A DNA stretch of 64,000 nucleotides, from NCBI RefSeq assembly GCF_014323405.1, contig NZ_JACRWE010000004.1:1-64000 (forward strand), read 5' to 3'. Positions 43,476 through 54,813 of this stretch are shown piece by piece (the stretch's first letter is position 1; each line of letters begins with the position of its first letter). A program made the position numbers and the translations under genes. The stretch comes from Romboutsia faecis. GTDB taxonomy: Bacteria; Bacillota; Clostridia; Peptostreptococcales; Peptostreptococcaceae. The notes below the pieces were generated by a model that worked only from the letters and a program-made list of their open reading frames with translations, was not told the origin of the DNA and searched no databases.

Positions 43476-43634
43476 ATTTGTTACATATAATATTTATATA
43501 GATAAAACAATGAGAATTTAAAATTTAAATAATATAACGAAATTGTAAGAAAATTTGTAAGATAAATTTAAGATTTATATTGTATACTAAGAATATAAGA
43601 AGGATATTAATGGATAAAAGGTCAGGGGATTAAA

Positions 43635-44696
43635 ATGAAAAATAATATAAATAAAAATTTATTACAATATGGATTTCTAATTTTATTAATAGGTATTACT
43701 ACTAGTATAGTATTTAAAACATTAGATATAAGTTTATTATCCAATGTTTTAAATATGGTAGATGAGAGATATTTAGCAATCGGAGTTTTAGCTATATTAG
43801 TAAATATAGCGTTAGAAGGTTTAGTATTAAGGATATTAATAGACGGAATATACAAAGTAAATGTTAGGCTTAGAGGATTAAAACTAGCAACTATAGGGTT
43901 TTATTATAATTTAGTTACTCCTTTTGCATCAGGAAGTCAACCAATGCAAATATATATTTTAACTAAGTATAAAATGCCTTTAAGTAAAGCTGGAGCGATA
44001 ATCACTAATAAATCTATACTTTATCAACTTGTAGTTACTATGTATTGCTCAGTATTAATAATTTTCAACTTTAAATTAATAAGAACACAAATGAGTGCCA
44101 TAATTCCTCTTGTTGTTTTAGGGATAGCTATGAACTTATTTACAGTATTAATGGCACTTTTAGTAATTCTTAATCCAAGTAAAGTAAAGCATTATACTAG
44201 ATTATGTATAAACTTTATTTGTAGATTTAAATTATTCAAATCTTTAGAGAAGAAATGTAATAATGTTGAAGGTTTTATAGATGATTATAGCGAATCGATA
44301 CAATTTTTTATGAAAAATAAAAAATTAATGATATCAACAGTTCTTATAACTGTAATACAAATAAGTTTTTACTTTAGTATTTCATTTTGGATATACAAAG
44401 CATTTAATTTACAAGGTCACACATATTTAAATATATTGACATTGCAAGTTCTTTTATATATGGCAATATCTCCAATACCAACACCAGGAAATGTTGGGGC
44501 TAATGAGTTAGCATTCTTTACAATATTTAAAGGTGTATTCCCAACATATCTAATGGGATATGCGGTATTTTTATATGGAGGATTTATGTACTATTTAATA
44601 TTAATTGGAAGTGGAATATTTACAATAATTACTCATCATAGAATAAAATCGAATTGTTCACCTAAACAAAATTTAGCTTCAAGTAGACAGATATAA
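43635..44696 (+). CDS. Flippase-like membrane protein (LPG synthase TM-domain / UPF0104 family)
   Basis: The 353-aa protein has about eight hydrophobic segments and the motifs of the MprF flippase-like domain: YYNLVTPFASGSQPMQIYIL near residues 95-115 and PIPTPGNVGANELAFF near 280-295. In MprF this domain moves lysyl-phosphatidylglycerol; stand-alone members are less well known and may move other lipids or polyprenyl-linked sugars. There is no synthase domain. RBS is AGGGG with about 6 bases to the ATG at 43635. Single-gene unit; neighbours give no further clue. Confidence 0.82.
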   Translation: MKNNINKNLLQYGFLILLIGITTSIVFKTLDISLLSNVLNMVDERYLAIGVLAILVNIALEGLVLRILIDGIYKVNVRLRGLKLATIGFYYNLVTPFASGSQPMQIYILTKYKMPLSKAGAIITNKSILYQLVVTMYCSVLIIFNFKLIRTQMSAIIPLVVLGIAMNLFTVLMALLVILNPSKVKHYTRLCINFICRFKLFKSLEKKCNNVEGFIDDYSESIQFFMKNKKLMISTVLITVIQISFYFSISFWIYKAFNLQGHTYLNILTLQVLLYMAISPIPTPGNVGANELAFFTIFKGVFPTYLMGYAVFLYGGFMYYLILIGSGIFTIITHHRIKSNCSPKQNLASSRQI

Positions 44697-44704
44697 GATA
44701 GAAG

Positions 44705-44748
44705 AATCTTCTTTAATATGATATAGACATATTAGAGAAGATTTTTAT
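44705..44748 (+). terminator. Terminator after the flippase-like gene
   Basis: AATCTTCTTTAATATG (44705-44720) pairs with CATATTAGAGAAGATT (44728-44743), one G-U pair, then TTTATTTTT. The rest of 44749-44983 is AT-rich with no clear promoter. Confidence 0.88.
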
Positions 44749-44983
44749 TTTTAATAAAATTAATTGAATTTCTAAATAACACAAGGGTTTCCAAATATAT
44801 TATGGAATTAAAAATATATATAATCATTTCAATGCAAATCTAGAAATAAATCAAAAATACATTATTTAATCTTAAAATTTCAGTTTATGTAATTATATAT
44901 GAATAAATTAATAGATACATAGTATTTATTTAGTATGGGTAATTCTCAATAATTATAAAATATTTTTTAGGGGTGATAGGTAT

Positions 44984-47128
44984 ATGGAGAAAAAAGTATT
45001 AACCGTATGTCCTTATTGTGGTGCAGGATGCCATATGTATCTTGTAGTAAAAGATAATAAGATTTTAAAAGCAGAACCTGCCAAAGGAAGAACTAATGAA
45101 GGAAATTTATGTTTAAAAGGACACTATGGTTGGGATTTCTTAAATGATCCTAAGATTTTAACACCAAGATTAAGAAAACCGCTGATAAGAAAAAATGGAC
45201 AATTAGAAGAAGTTGAGTGGGAGGAAGCAATAACATATACAGCATCTAAATTAAATGAGATAAAAGAAAAATATGGACCAGATGCTATTATGGGAACTGG
45301 ATCAGCAAGAGGTCCAGGAAATGAAGCAAATTATATAATGCAAAAATTTATGAGAGCCACAGTTGGTACTAATAATGTAGATCACTGTGCTCGTGTTTGA
45401 CATGCACCATCAGTAGCCGGTCTGGCTTACTCATTAGGCAGTGGAGCAATGTCTAACTCTATACCAGAAATAGAAGATACAAATTTATTATTTATATTTG
45501 GGTATAACGGAGCAGATTCTCATCCAATTGTTGCAAGAAGAATAGTTAGAGCAAAAGAAAAAGGTGCAAAAATAATTACTATAGATCCTAGGGTTACAGA
45601 GACAGCAAGAATATCTGATATGCATTTAGCTTTAAAGGGTGGAACTAATATGATTTTAGTTAATGCCTTTGGTAATGTTTTAATAGAAGAAAAGTTATAT
45701 GATGAGAATTTTGTAGAAGAACATACACAAGGATTTGAAGAGTATAAGGAAGTGGTTAAAGAATATACCCCTGAGTATGCAGAGAAATATACCGGTATAC
45801 CAGCAGATATTATAAGAAAAGCAATGAGAGAATATGCAAAGGCTAAGGACTCTATGATTCTTTATGGAATGGGAGTTTGTCAGTTTGGTCAAGCAGTTGA
45901 TGTAGTTAAGGGATTAGCATCTCTAGCATTATTAACAGGAAACTTTGGAAGACCAAATGTAGGAATAGGGCCAGTTAGAGGTCAAAATAATGTTCAAGGT
46001 GCTTGCGATATGGGAGCTCTTCCTAATGTTTATCCAGGTTATCAAAGTGTTACAAATCAAGAAGTAAGGAAAAAGTTTGAAAAAGCTTGGGGAGTTAAGC
46101 TTTCTGATAATAATGGATATAGTTTAACTGAAGTTCCTAGGTTGGTATTAGAAGAAAAGAAACTTAAAGCGTACTATATATTTGGTGAAGATCCAGTACA
46201 AAGTGATCCGGATGCTTCAGAAGTAAGAGAAGCTTTAGATGAATTAGAATTTGTGGTAGTTCAAGATATATTTATGAATAAAACAGCTCTTCATGCAGAT
46301 GTAATACTACCTGCAACTTCATGGGGAGAACATGAAGGTGTTTATACATGTGCAGATAGAGGATTCCAGATAATGAGGAAAGCTGTTGAGCCGAGTGGAG
46401 ATGTAAAAACTGATTGGCAGATAATTAGTGAAATATCAACAGCCATGGGATATCCTATGAGTTACAATAATACAAAAGAAATTTGGGATGAAATGAGAAG
46501 CTTAACTCCAAGTTTTGCTGGAGCAACTTATGAAAAGATAGAAAAGCAAGGATGGGTACAATGGCCTTGCAAGAGTGAATCTGAAGATGATATGGGAACT
46601 ATGTATCTTCATAAAGGTGGTAAGTTTTCAACTCCAAATGGGAAAGGTAATTTATTTGCAACTCATTGGAGACCTCCAATGGAGTTAGAAGATGAAGAGT
46701 ATCCATTTAGTTTATGTACAGTTAGGGAGGTAGGTCATTATTCAGTAAGAACTATGACTGGAAATTGTAGAGCACTAGCTAAGCTTGAGGATGAACCTGG
46801 ATATCTTCAAATAAGCGAATTGGATGCAGAAAGGTTAGGAATAAAAAATTATGAACTAATTAGAGTTAGTTCTAGAAGAGGTAGTGTGTTAACAAGAGCT
46901 TTAGTTACAGATAGAGTAAATCCAGGTGCTACTTATATGACATATCAATGGTGGGTAGGGGCTTGTAATGAGCTTACTATAGCAAATCTAGATCCAATAT
47001 CAAAAACACCGGAGTATAAATATTGTGCCGTTAAAGTTGAAAAAATAGAAAACCAAGAATGGGCAGAACAACAATTAAAACAAGAATATGAAGAAATAAA
47101 ATCTAAAATGTTATCTAAAAATATTTAA
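44984..47128 (+). CDS. fdhF: Formate dehydrogenase, selenocysteine-containing catalytic subunit
   Basis: FdhF interconverts formate and CO2 at a Mo/W bis-MGD centre. One continuous 714-aa gene contains an in-frame TGA at 45398-45400 (residue 139), read as selenocysteine: CARV-U-HAPSVAGL matches the active site of E. coli FdhF (Sec140). The frame continues unchanged to 47128 and a SECIS-like hairpin follows the TGA. An N-terminal [4Fe-4S] motif is CPYCGAGC with NLCLKG; MGD-binding motifs include GPVRGQNNVQGACDMG. Length matches FDH-H (715 aa). RBS AGGGGTGA. It heads the fdhF-fdhD-hydN-hydA-hydN cluster. Calling it two ORFs would be wrong. Confidence 0.97.
45398..45437 (+). promoter_or_regulatory. 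UGA selenocysteine codon and bacterial SECIS element
   Basis: Just 3' of the TGA, AGTAGCC (45412-45418) pairs with GGCTTACT (45424-45431) with one bulge. The apical loop is GGTCT, the same as the SelB-contact loop of E. coli fdhF (GGUCU). Distance from TGA fits the bacterial rule that the hairpin begins within the coding sequence close to the codon. selA, selB and selD are not in the window. Confidence 0.8.
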
Positions 47129-47158
47129 AATTAAAAATAAAGAAGGGAATATTCTGAT

Positions 47159-47932
47159 ATGGAAACAGTAGATATGAACGATGGTATATATGGAAAAACC
47201 TTTGAAGTTCCAATAATAAAGTTAGATGAGTTTAGTTACAACTGTACTGAGGATAATGTGATAGCAGAATATCCCTTTACCCTTGTTTTGAATGGAAGGG
47301 AGATAAATACATTTTTATGTACCCCATCTAAATTAGAAGAATTAGTCATAGGATTTTTATTGAGTAAGGGACATATAAGAAAAATTGAAGATATTATAAG
47401 TCTTGAAATTGATAAAAAAAATAGAGTTTCTAATGTAAATATAAAACAGGTATACGATAACGATGATATGGAAGATTTTATGTTAAACGAACTAAATAGC
47501 TTAAAATATAATTATATAGAAAGTAATACAAGTATATATGTAGATACCATATATGAAATTATGAAAGTTAATTTAAACTATTCAAGATTATTTAAAGAAA
47601 CTGGAGGTACTCATAGTGTTGCCATTTTTGAAAATAATAAAGAAATTGTTGTTTGTGAAGATGTGGCAAGGCATAATGCTATGGATAAAGCCATTGGGCA
47701 TTGTATATTAAAGAGTATACCTTTAGATAATAAGGCAATTGTTGTGAGTGGGAGGATATCATTTGATATGCTTTCAAAAGTTGCTAGAGCTGAAATTCCT
47801 ATAGTTATATCAAAATCAGCACCAACGAATTTATCAATAGAATTAGCTAAGAAATCAAATATAACTCTTATCGGATTTGTAAGAGGAAAAAGAATGAGTA
47901 TATATACACATTCATATAGGATTAAAGTTTAA
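47159..47932 (+). CDS. fdhD: Formate dehydrogenase accessory sulfurtransferase FdhD
   Basis: FdhD transfers sulfur to the molybdenum cofactor before it is inserted into FdhF; without it the enzyme is inactive. The 257-aa protein has the family motifs: PFTLVLNGREINTFLCTPSKLEELVIGFL near residues 40-68 (Cys in FLCTP), ETGGTHSVAIF near 145, EDVARHNAMDKAIG and VVSGRISFDMLSKVARA. RBS AAGAAGGGAA lies about 9 bases upstream. It is 30 bp after fdhF and in the same operon. This E. coli-type CxxC pair is replaced by a single Cys here, as in many Firmicutes. Confidence 0.95.
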   Translation: METVDMNDGIYGKTFEVPIIKLDEFSYNCTEDNVIAEYPFTLVLNGREINTFLCTPSKLEELVIGFLLSKGHIRKIEDIISLEIDKKNRVSNVNIKQVYDNDDMEDFMLNELNSLKYNYIESNTSIYVDTIYEIMKVNLNYSRLFKETGGTHSVAIFENNKEIVVCEDVARHNAMDKAIGHCILKSIPLDNKAIVVSGRISFDMLSKVARAEIPIVISKSAPTNLSIELAKKSNITLIGFVRGKRMSIYTHSYRIKV

Positions 47933-47968
47933 GCTAATTAGATAAGAAAAGAAGAAAGGTGGGGGAAT

Positions 47969-48520
47969 ATGAAGAATAAATTAGGTTCATTTGTAATAGC
48001 AGAGTCAAGTAAATGTACTGGATGTAGATCATGTGAAGTTGCATGCTTTACAAGTCATAATAAAGAAAACAATGTTGGTTATACTGTTGGAACAGTAGAA
48101 GTTCCTGTAATTCCGAGGCTATATTTAGTAAAAGAAGATAATTTATGTATGCCAATACAGTGCAGACATTGTGAAGATGCTCCATGTTTAAATACATGTC
48201 CAGTAAGTGCTATATCAAGAGAAGATGGTGCGATGATTGTTGATAACGATAAGTGTATAGGATGTAAAACTTGCCTGTTAGCGTGTCCATTTGGAGCAAT
48301 AGATTTGCTTCCACAATATAAAGATGGAAAAGAAGTTGAACAAAGGGTAATAGATGAGAGCAATAAGATAGCATACAAATGTGATTTATGCAAAAATGAC
48401 GAAAAGATAGCTTGTATTGATGCTTGTCCTAATAAAGCTTTAAAGTTAATTACACCTATTGAGGATAAGAGAAATAAAAATAAAAAAGCTGTACTTGGAT
48501 TATTGATGACTAATAAATAA
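47969..48520 (+). CDS. hydN: 4Fe-4S ferredoxin subunit (HydN/HycB-like), first copy
   Basis: This 183-aa electron-transfer protein holds four [4Fe-4S] sites: CTGCRSCEVACF, CRHCEDAPCLNTCP, CIGCKTCLLACPFGAI and CDLCKND...CIDACP. That is the DMSO-reductase/HycB type of cluster protein. It probably connects FdhF to the [FeFe] hydrogenase encoded next (18 bp away). RBS AAAGGTGGGGGAA. A related 172-aa protein follows the hydrogenase gene, so the complex may use two such subunits, as in the hydrogen-dependent CO2 reductase of Acetobacterium. Confidence 0.92.
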   Translation: MKNKLGSFVIAESSKCTGCRSCEVACFTSHNKENNVGYTVGTVEVPVIPRLYLVKEDNLCMPIQCRHCEDAPCLNTCPVSAISREDGAMIVDNDKCIGCKTCLLACPFGAIDLLPQYKDGKEVEQRVIDESNKIAYKCDLCKNDEKIACIDACPNKALKLITPIEDKRNKNKKAVLGLLMTNK

Positions 48521-48537
48521 GAGAGGAGGAGAGAATT

Positions 48538-49914
48538 ATGATAATAAACATAGATAAAGATTTATGTACGGGATGTCAGGAATGTGTAAAAGTCTGTCCG
48601 ACATATGCTATTGAAGGTGAATATGGAAAAGCTCAGGAAATTAACTCAGATAAATGTATAATGTGTGGACAGTGTGTTCAAATTTGTAAATCATATGCAT
48701 CAATAGTTGATAAAGGATTTGAATTTGTAGAAGAAAAAAGAAAAGAAAGAAATTTACCAGATACAATAAAAGAACCTGTATTTGCTGCATATAACGTATG
48801 TGAAATAGAAAAAGTTAAAACTGCGTTAAAAGATAAAAGTAAGTTTACGATGGTTCAGTGTGCTCCTGCAGTTAGGGTAGCAATAGGAGAAGAATTTGGT
48901 CTTGAATTAGGAACTTTAACACCAGGTAAAATGGCAGCAGCTTTAAAGAAACTTAATTTTGATAGAGTTTATGATACAAATTTTCCAGCTGATTTGACGA
49001 TTATGGAAGAAGGAACTGAGTTGATAAAGAGAATTACAGAGGGTGGAACATTACCTATGTTTACTTCCTGTTGTCCAGCATGGGTTAAATTTATGGAAAA
49101 TAACTATCCTGAGTTAACTGATCATTTATCTTCTTGCAAGTCTCCTCAACAAATGGGAGGAGCAATATTTAAGACTTATGGAGCTCAAATAAATAACATA
49201 GATGCATCTACTATTTATAGTGTAGCTATAATGCCTTGTACTTGTAAAAAGTATGAGTGTGATAGACCAGAGATGGATTCAAGTGGATATAGAGATGTAG
49301 ATGCAGTTCTAACTACAAGAGAGCTAGCTTATTTAATAAAAGATATGGGGATAGATTTTAATAATTTAAATGAAGAAAAATTTGAATCACCTCTTGGTAC
49401 TTATAGTGGTGCAGGAACAATATTCGGTGTAACAGGTGGAGTCATGGAAGCAGCTCTAAGAACAGGGTATGAACTTATAACGAAAGAAAACATACCAATC
49501 ATAGATATAATAGATGTAAGAGGTAATGAAGGTTTTAGAACTTCCATTATAAAAATAGGTGATTTGAATTTAAGAGTTGGAGTAGTAACTGGCCTTAAAA
49601 ATATTGTACCAGTATTAGAGGACCTAAAGTCTGGAAAGTTAGATTTAGATTTTATAGAAGTTATGACATGTCCAGTTGGATGTGTTAGTGGTGGAGGTCA
49701 ACCAAAGTTATTATTAGAAGAATATAGAGATATTGCATATAAAAATAGAATTAAATCAACTTATAAACATGATAAAAATTTACCATTGAGAAAATCTCAT
49801 GAAAATCCGGAGATAGAAAAAATTTATAAGGACTTTTTAATAGAACCATTAGGAAGTGTATCTCATCATTTGTTACACACAGAGTATTGTGTTGGAAAGG
49901 AAGTGGCTAAATAA
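48538..49914 (+). CDS. hydA: [FeFe] hydrogenase, FDH-linked short type
   Basis: This second [FeFe] hydrogenase of 458 aa has only two N-terminal [4Fe-4S] sites (CTGCQECVKVCP, CIMCGQCVQIC), then H-cluster motifs TSCCPAWVKF, MPCTCKKYE and MTCPVGCVSGGGQP and the small-subunit-like C-terminal part ending with LRKSHENPEIEKIY. It lacks the [2Fe-2S] and His-Cys3 domains of the HydA at 16451-18241, so it is not the NAD-linked type. Sitting between two HycB-type ferredoxins and behind fdhF-fdhD, it fits the HydA2 of hydrogen-dependent CO2 reductase or a soluble formate-hydrogen lyase. RBS GAGAGGAGGAG. Confidence 0.95.
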   Translation: MIINIDKDLCTGCQECVKVCPTYAIEGEYGKAQEINSDKCIMCGQCVQICKSYASIVDKGFEFVEEKRKERNLPDTIKEPVFAAYNVCEIEKVKTALKDKSKFTMVQCAPAVRVAIGEEFGLELGTLTPGKMAAALKKLNFDRVYDTNFPADLTIMEEGTELIKRITEGGTLPMFTSCCPAWVKFMENNYPELTDHLSSCKSPQQMGGAIFKTYGAQINNIDASTIYSVAIMPCTCKKYECDRPEMDSSGYRDVDAVLTTRELAYLIKDMGIDFNNLNEEKFESPLGTYSGAGTIFGVTGGVMEAALRTGYELITKENIPIIDIIDVRGNEGFRTSIIKIGDLNLRVGVVTGLKNIVPVLEDLKSGKLDLDFIEVMTCPVGCVSGGGQPKLLLEEYRDIAYKNRIKSTYKHDKNLPLRKSHENPEIEKIYKDFLIEPLGSVSHHLLHTEYCVGKEVAK

Positions 49915-50433
49915 ATGAATTATTTTGTTATAGCTAATCCAGACAAATGTATAGGATGTAGAACATGTATGATAGCTTGTGTAGTTGCTCATAATGGTGA
50001 AGATTTATTTTATAAGAATCATAGTGATATAAATTTTAATCCAAAATTAGAGGTTATAAAGACAGAGACTATTAGTGCACCAATTCAATGTAGACACTGT
50101 GAAGACGCACCATGTGCAAAGGCATGCCCTAATGATGCTATTGAAAGATTGGATAATTCGATACTAGTAAATCAATCTAAATGTATAGGGTGTAAGACTT
50201 GTATGATAGCCTGTCCATTTGGAGCTATAGATATATCTCCTTTAGATGAAATTCATGAGGATAAATTGTTGTTTAAAGAATATATGGTAGCAAATAAATG
50301 TGATTTATGTAGAGAAGTAGAAGATGGCCCTGCCTGCGTTAAAGTCTGTCCTACGAAAGCTTTTAAAATAGTTAAAGAAGACGACATAGACCTTTCTATA
50401 AAGAATAAGAGAAGGTTAGCTGCCTCAAAATAG
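49915..50433 (+). CDS. hydN: 4Fe-4S ferredoxin subunit (HydN/HycB-like), second copy
   Basis: This 172-aa protein resembles the first copy and has sites CIGCRTCMIACV, CRHCEDAPCAKACP, CIGCKTCMIACPFGAI and CDLCREVEDGPACVKVCP. The ATG follows the hydrogenase stop directly (TAAATG, no gap), so it is translationally coupled. It differs from copy 1 at many residues, so each copy may have its own partner (FdhF or HydA). It completes the fdhF-fdhD-hydN-hydA-hydN cluster, known in that gene order in Clostridioides difficile. Confidence 0.93.
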   Translation: MNYFVIANPDKCIGCRTCMIACVVAHNGEDLFYKNHSDINFNPKLEVIKTETISAPIQCRHCEDAPCAKACPNDAIERLDNSILVNQSKCIGCKTCMIACPFGAIDISPLDEIHEDKLLFKEYMVANKCDLCREVEDGPACVKVCPTKAFKIVKEDDIDLSIKNKRRLAASK

Positions 50434-50506
50434 AATTAGTAACTAGGTTTTAAAAGTCTATTATTGTGGTAATATCTAAAGTATATAGATATAAGGAGTG
50501 ATAGAT

Positions 50507-50929
50507 ATGACATTTACTAAGATAAATGATATTAATAATGAAAATATACACAATAGAGCATGTGTTATGGTAGTTAATTTTAACAAGAAAGAAGGGGCTT
50601 TAATAAAAAATATTTGTGGTTTTATTGGAGTTAGGGATTGTATTTTTTTAGATAAGAGTAATGGAAATACATTAATTAAAGATGCACTAGAAAATAATAT
50701 ATATTCAGATTGTGAAGATGGTATTTCAAACAAAGCTGTAGTGTTTAATAATATACCTAATGTAAAAATAAATTCATTTTTAGAGAGTTTAAAGAAAATG
50801 AGAATAAATAGACCGCTTACAGCTATGGTAACTGAGACGACTTTGGACTGGACATTAAATAAGTTATTATACAATTTAGTTGAAGAACGAAAAGCATTAT
50901 CCTTAGGTAAAGAGTTAAGTCATAAATAA
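50507..50929 (+). CDS. DUF3783-type small protein, 140 aa
   Basis: The ATG at 50507 is preceded by AAGGAG, with 9 bases spacing; the GTG at 50498 touches the RBS and is rejected. The C-terminal half has the DUF3783 pattern (RPLTAMVTETTLDWTLNKLL, then LVEERKAL), known as a small domain in anaerobes with no defined function. The N-terminal half has VMVVNFNKKEGALIKNICG. There is no membrane segment. It lies 73 bp after the second HydN, before the terminators at 50990-51074, so it may be the last gene of the formate/hydrogen cluster. Function unknown. Confidence 0.75.
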   Translation: MTFTKINDINNENIHNRACVMVVNFNKKEGALIKNICGFIGVRDCIFLDKSNGNTLIKDALENNIYSDCEDGISNKAVVFNNIPNVKINSFLESLKKMRINRPLTAMVTETTLDWTLNKLLYNLVEERKALSLGKELSHK

Positions 50930-50989
50930 TAGAATCATATAAATATAATACTATATATAGGTTTAAAGTATATAAAATTGTATAAAATA

Positions 50990-51036
50990 ATGTTAACTAA
51001 ATAGATATATTTAAATATTATGTGTTTAGTTAACAT
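50990..51036 (+). repeat. 11-bp inverted repeat before the cluster terminator
   Basis: TGTTAACTAAA (50991-51001) pairs with TTTAGTTAACA (51025-51035), loop 23 bases. It directly precedes a strong terminator hairpin, giving two stems in a row. Confidence 0.55.
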
Positions 51037-51037
51037 A

Positions 51038-51076
51038 TTAAAAAGTCCTCTATAAAATTTAGAGGACTTTTTAATA
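51038..51076 (+). terminator. Terminator after the formate/hydrogen cluster
   Basis: TTAAAAAGTCCTCT pairs perfectly with AGAGGACTTTTTAA (51061-51074) across a 9-base loop. Confidence 0.93.
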
Positions 51077-51184
51077 TAAATTATTAGAAAAGTTAAGTTT
51101 AGTGTTATACTAAAAAATGTAAAATTTAATTAGAAAGTTTGAAAAATATATAATACTAATAATAAATAATTTTGACTTAGCTAG

Positions 51185-53191
<2,007 letters not shown>

Positions 53192-53400
53192 TAGGGAATA
53201 TTACAGCATAGATAAATTTAACTTTGATAATATTGAAATTGTATAACACTTACAAATTTAGAAAATAATAATTGAATAAGAATATACAATTTGTAACATT
53301 AAAAATAAAGTCAATTCATCGATTTTATTATGTGTAGTAAATTAATGTAAAGAGTGCTAGAATTATTAAATAAAGTATTAAAATTCTCAGCTAGAATCTT

Positions 53401-53424
53401 AGACAGAAACTGTACTGTCTTTTA
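53401..53424 (+). terminator. Short hairpin between ligA and rph
   Basis: AGACAG pairs with CTGTCT (53401-53406 with 53415-53420), followed by TTTT. Its stem is short, so termination is uncertain. The remaining 53192-53463 spacer shows no clear promoter. Confidence 0.35.
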
Positions 53425-53463
53425 GAAATAAAACTAAGAAGATAGATTTAAGAGAGGTAAAAA

Positions 53464-54813
53464 ATGACTAGAATTGATAATAGAAAATATGATCAAATAA
53501 GAGACGTAAAGATAACTAGAAATTATACTAGATATGCAGAAGGGTCTGTACTTATAGAAATGGGAGAAACTAAGGTTATATGTACTGCTTCAGTTGAAGA
53601 TAAGGTACCACCATTTTTAAGAAATACAGGTACAGGATGGATAAATGCTGAGTATTCTATGTTACCTAGATCTACACAACAAAGAAAAATAAGAGATGCT
53701 TCTAGAGGTAAAGTAGATGGAAGAACTCAAGAAATACAAAGATTAATAGGAAGAGCGATAAGATCAGTTATAGATTTAGATAAAATAGGTGAAAGAACAA
53801 TTTGGATAGATTGTGATGTTATACAAGCTGATGGAGGGACTAGAACTGCTTCGATAACTGGTGCCTTTGTAGCGGTAGTAGACGCAATCTATAAACTATA
53901 TAAATCAAAAGCAATAAAGAAAATGCCAATAAGAAATTTTGTATCTGCTATAAGTGTGGGTATAGTTGATCAAAAACATATGATAGACTTATGCTATGAA
54001 GAAGATTCAACAGCACAAGTAGATATGAATATAATCATGACTAATACAGGAGAATTTGTAGAAATACAAGGTACTGGGGAAGAAAGACCATTCTCTAGAA
54101 ATGATTTAAACTCTTTATTAGAATTAGGTGAAAAAGGGAATAAAGAATTAATAAAGAAACAAAGAGAAGTTCTTGGAGAAATAGCTGATGAAATATTAGG
54201 TATGGAGTATGGTGATGACGTGGTAATTGCTACTAATAATGCTCATAAATTAGAGGAAATCGGAGCTATATTAGAGGACTTTGATTATAATATACATTCT
54301 TTAAAAGATGTAGACTTAGATGGAATTGAAATTATAGAAGATGGAAAAACATTTGAGCACAATGCACTTATAAAAGCAAGAGTGATAGCTAAGAAAACTA
54401 ATATGATAGCAATATCTGATGATTCAGGTTTAGAAGTGGATGCGATAGGTAAAAAACCTGGAGTATACTCAGCAAGATTTGCAGGTGAAAATGCTACTGA
54501 TGCAGAAAATAGAGAAAAGTTATTAAAAATGATGAAGAGCGTTCCTGCTAGCAAAAGAAGTGCAAGATTTGTATCCGCTGTAGCAGTTGTATTCCCTGAT
54601 GGAAAAGAGTTTGTAGTAAGAGGAACTTGTGAGGGATCTATAGCATTTGAAGAAAAGGGAAGCAATGGTTTTGGATATGACAACTTATTTATAGTTAATA
54701 AGTATAATAAGACATTTGCTGAAATTCCATCATCAATAAAGAATGCTATAAGTCATAGAGCTAATGCTTTAGAGATAATGAAGAAGGAGTTTTCAAAAAG
54801 GGTAGTGAGATAA
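53464..54813 (+). CDS. rph: Ribonuclease PH fused to XTP/dITP pyrophosphatase (RdgB)
   Basis: One 449-aa polypeptide carries two enzymes. Residues 1-240 are RNase PH, which trims tRNA 3' ends with phosphate: [57 protein letters not shown] and [13 protein letters not shown]. Residues 250-449 are HAM1/RdgB, which destroys [41 protein letters not shown] and GYDNLFI. In most bacteria these are separate, often adjacent genes. The linker ([11 protein letters not shown]) shows no stop or shift. The metallophosphoesterase gene overlaps its stop by one base. Confidence 0.96.
   Translation: MTRIDNRKYDQIRDVKITRNYTRYAEGSVLIEMGETKVICTASVEDKVPPFLRNTGTGWINAEYSMLPRSTQQRKIRDASRGKVDGRTQEIQRLIGRAIRSVIDLDKIGERTIWIDCDVIQADGGTRTASITGAFVAVVDAIYKLYKSKAIKKMPIRNFVSAISVGIVDQKHMIDLCYEEDSTAQVDMNIIMTNTGEFVEIQGTGEERPFSRNDLNSLLELGEKGNKELIKKQREVLGEIADEILGMEYGDDVVIATNNAHKLEEIGAILEDFDYNIHSLKDVDLDGIEIIEDGKTFEHNALIKARVIAKKTNMIAISDDSGLEVDAIGKKPGVYSARFAGENATDAENREKLLKMMKSVPASKRSARFVSAVAVVFPDGKEFVVRGTCEGSIAFEEKGSNGFGYDNLFIVNKYNKTFAEIPSSIKNAISHRANALEIMKKEFSKRVVR

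Noticed and set aside
45398..45449. In-frame stop splitting fdhF into two ORFs, possible pseudogene
   Set aside because: The residue is the known Sec position of formate dehydrogenase, the frame does not change and a SECIS-like hairpin follows.
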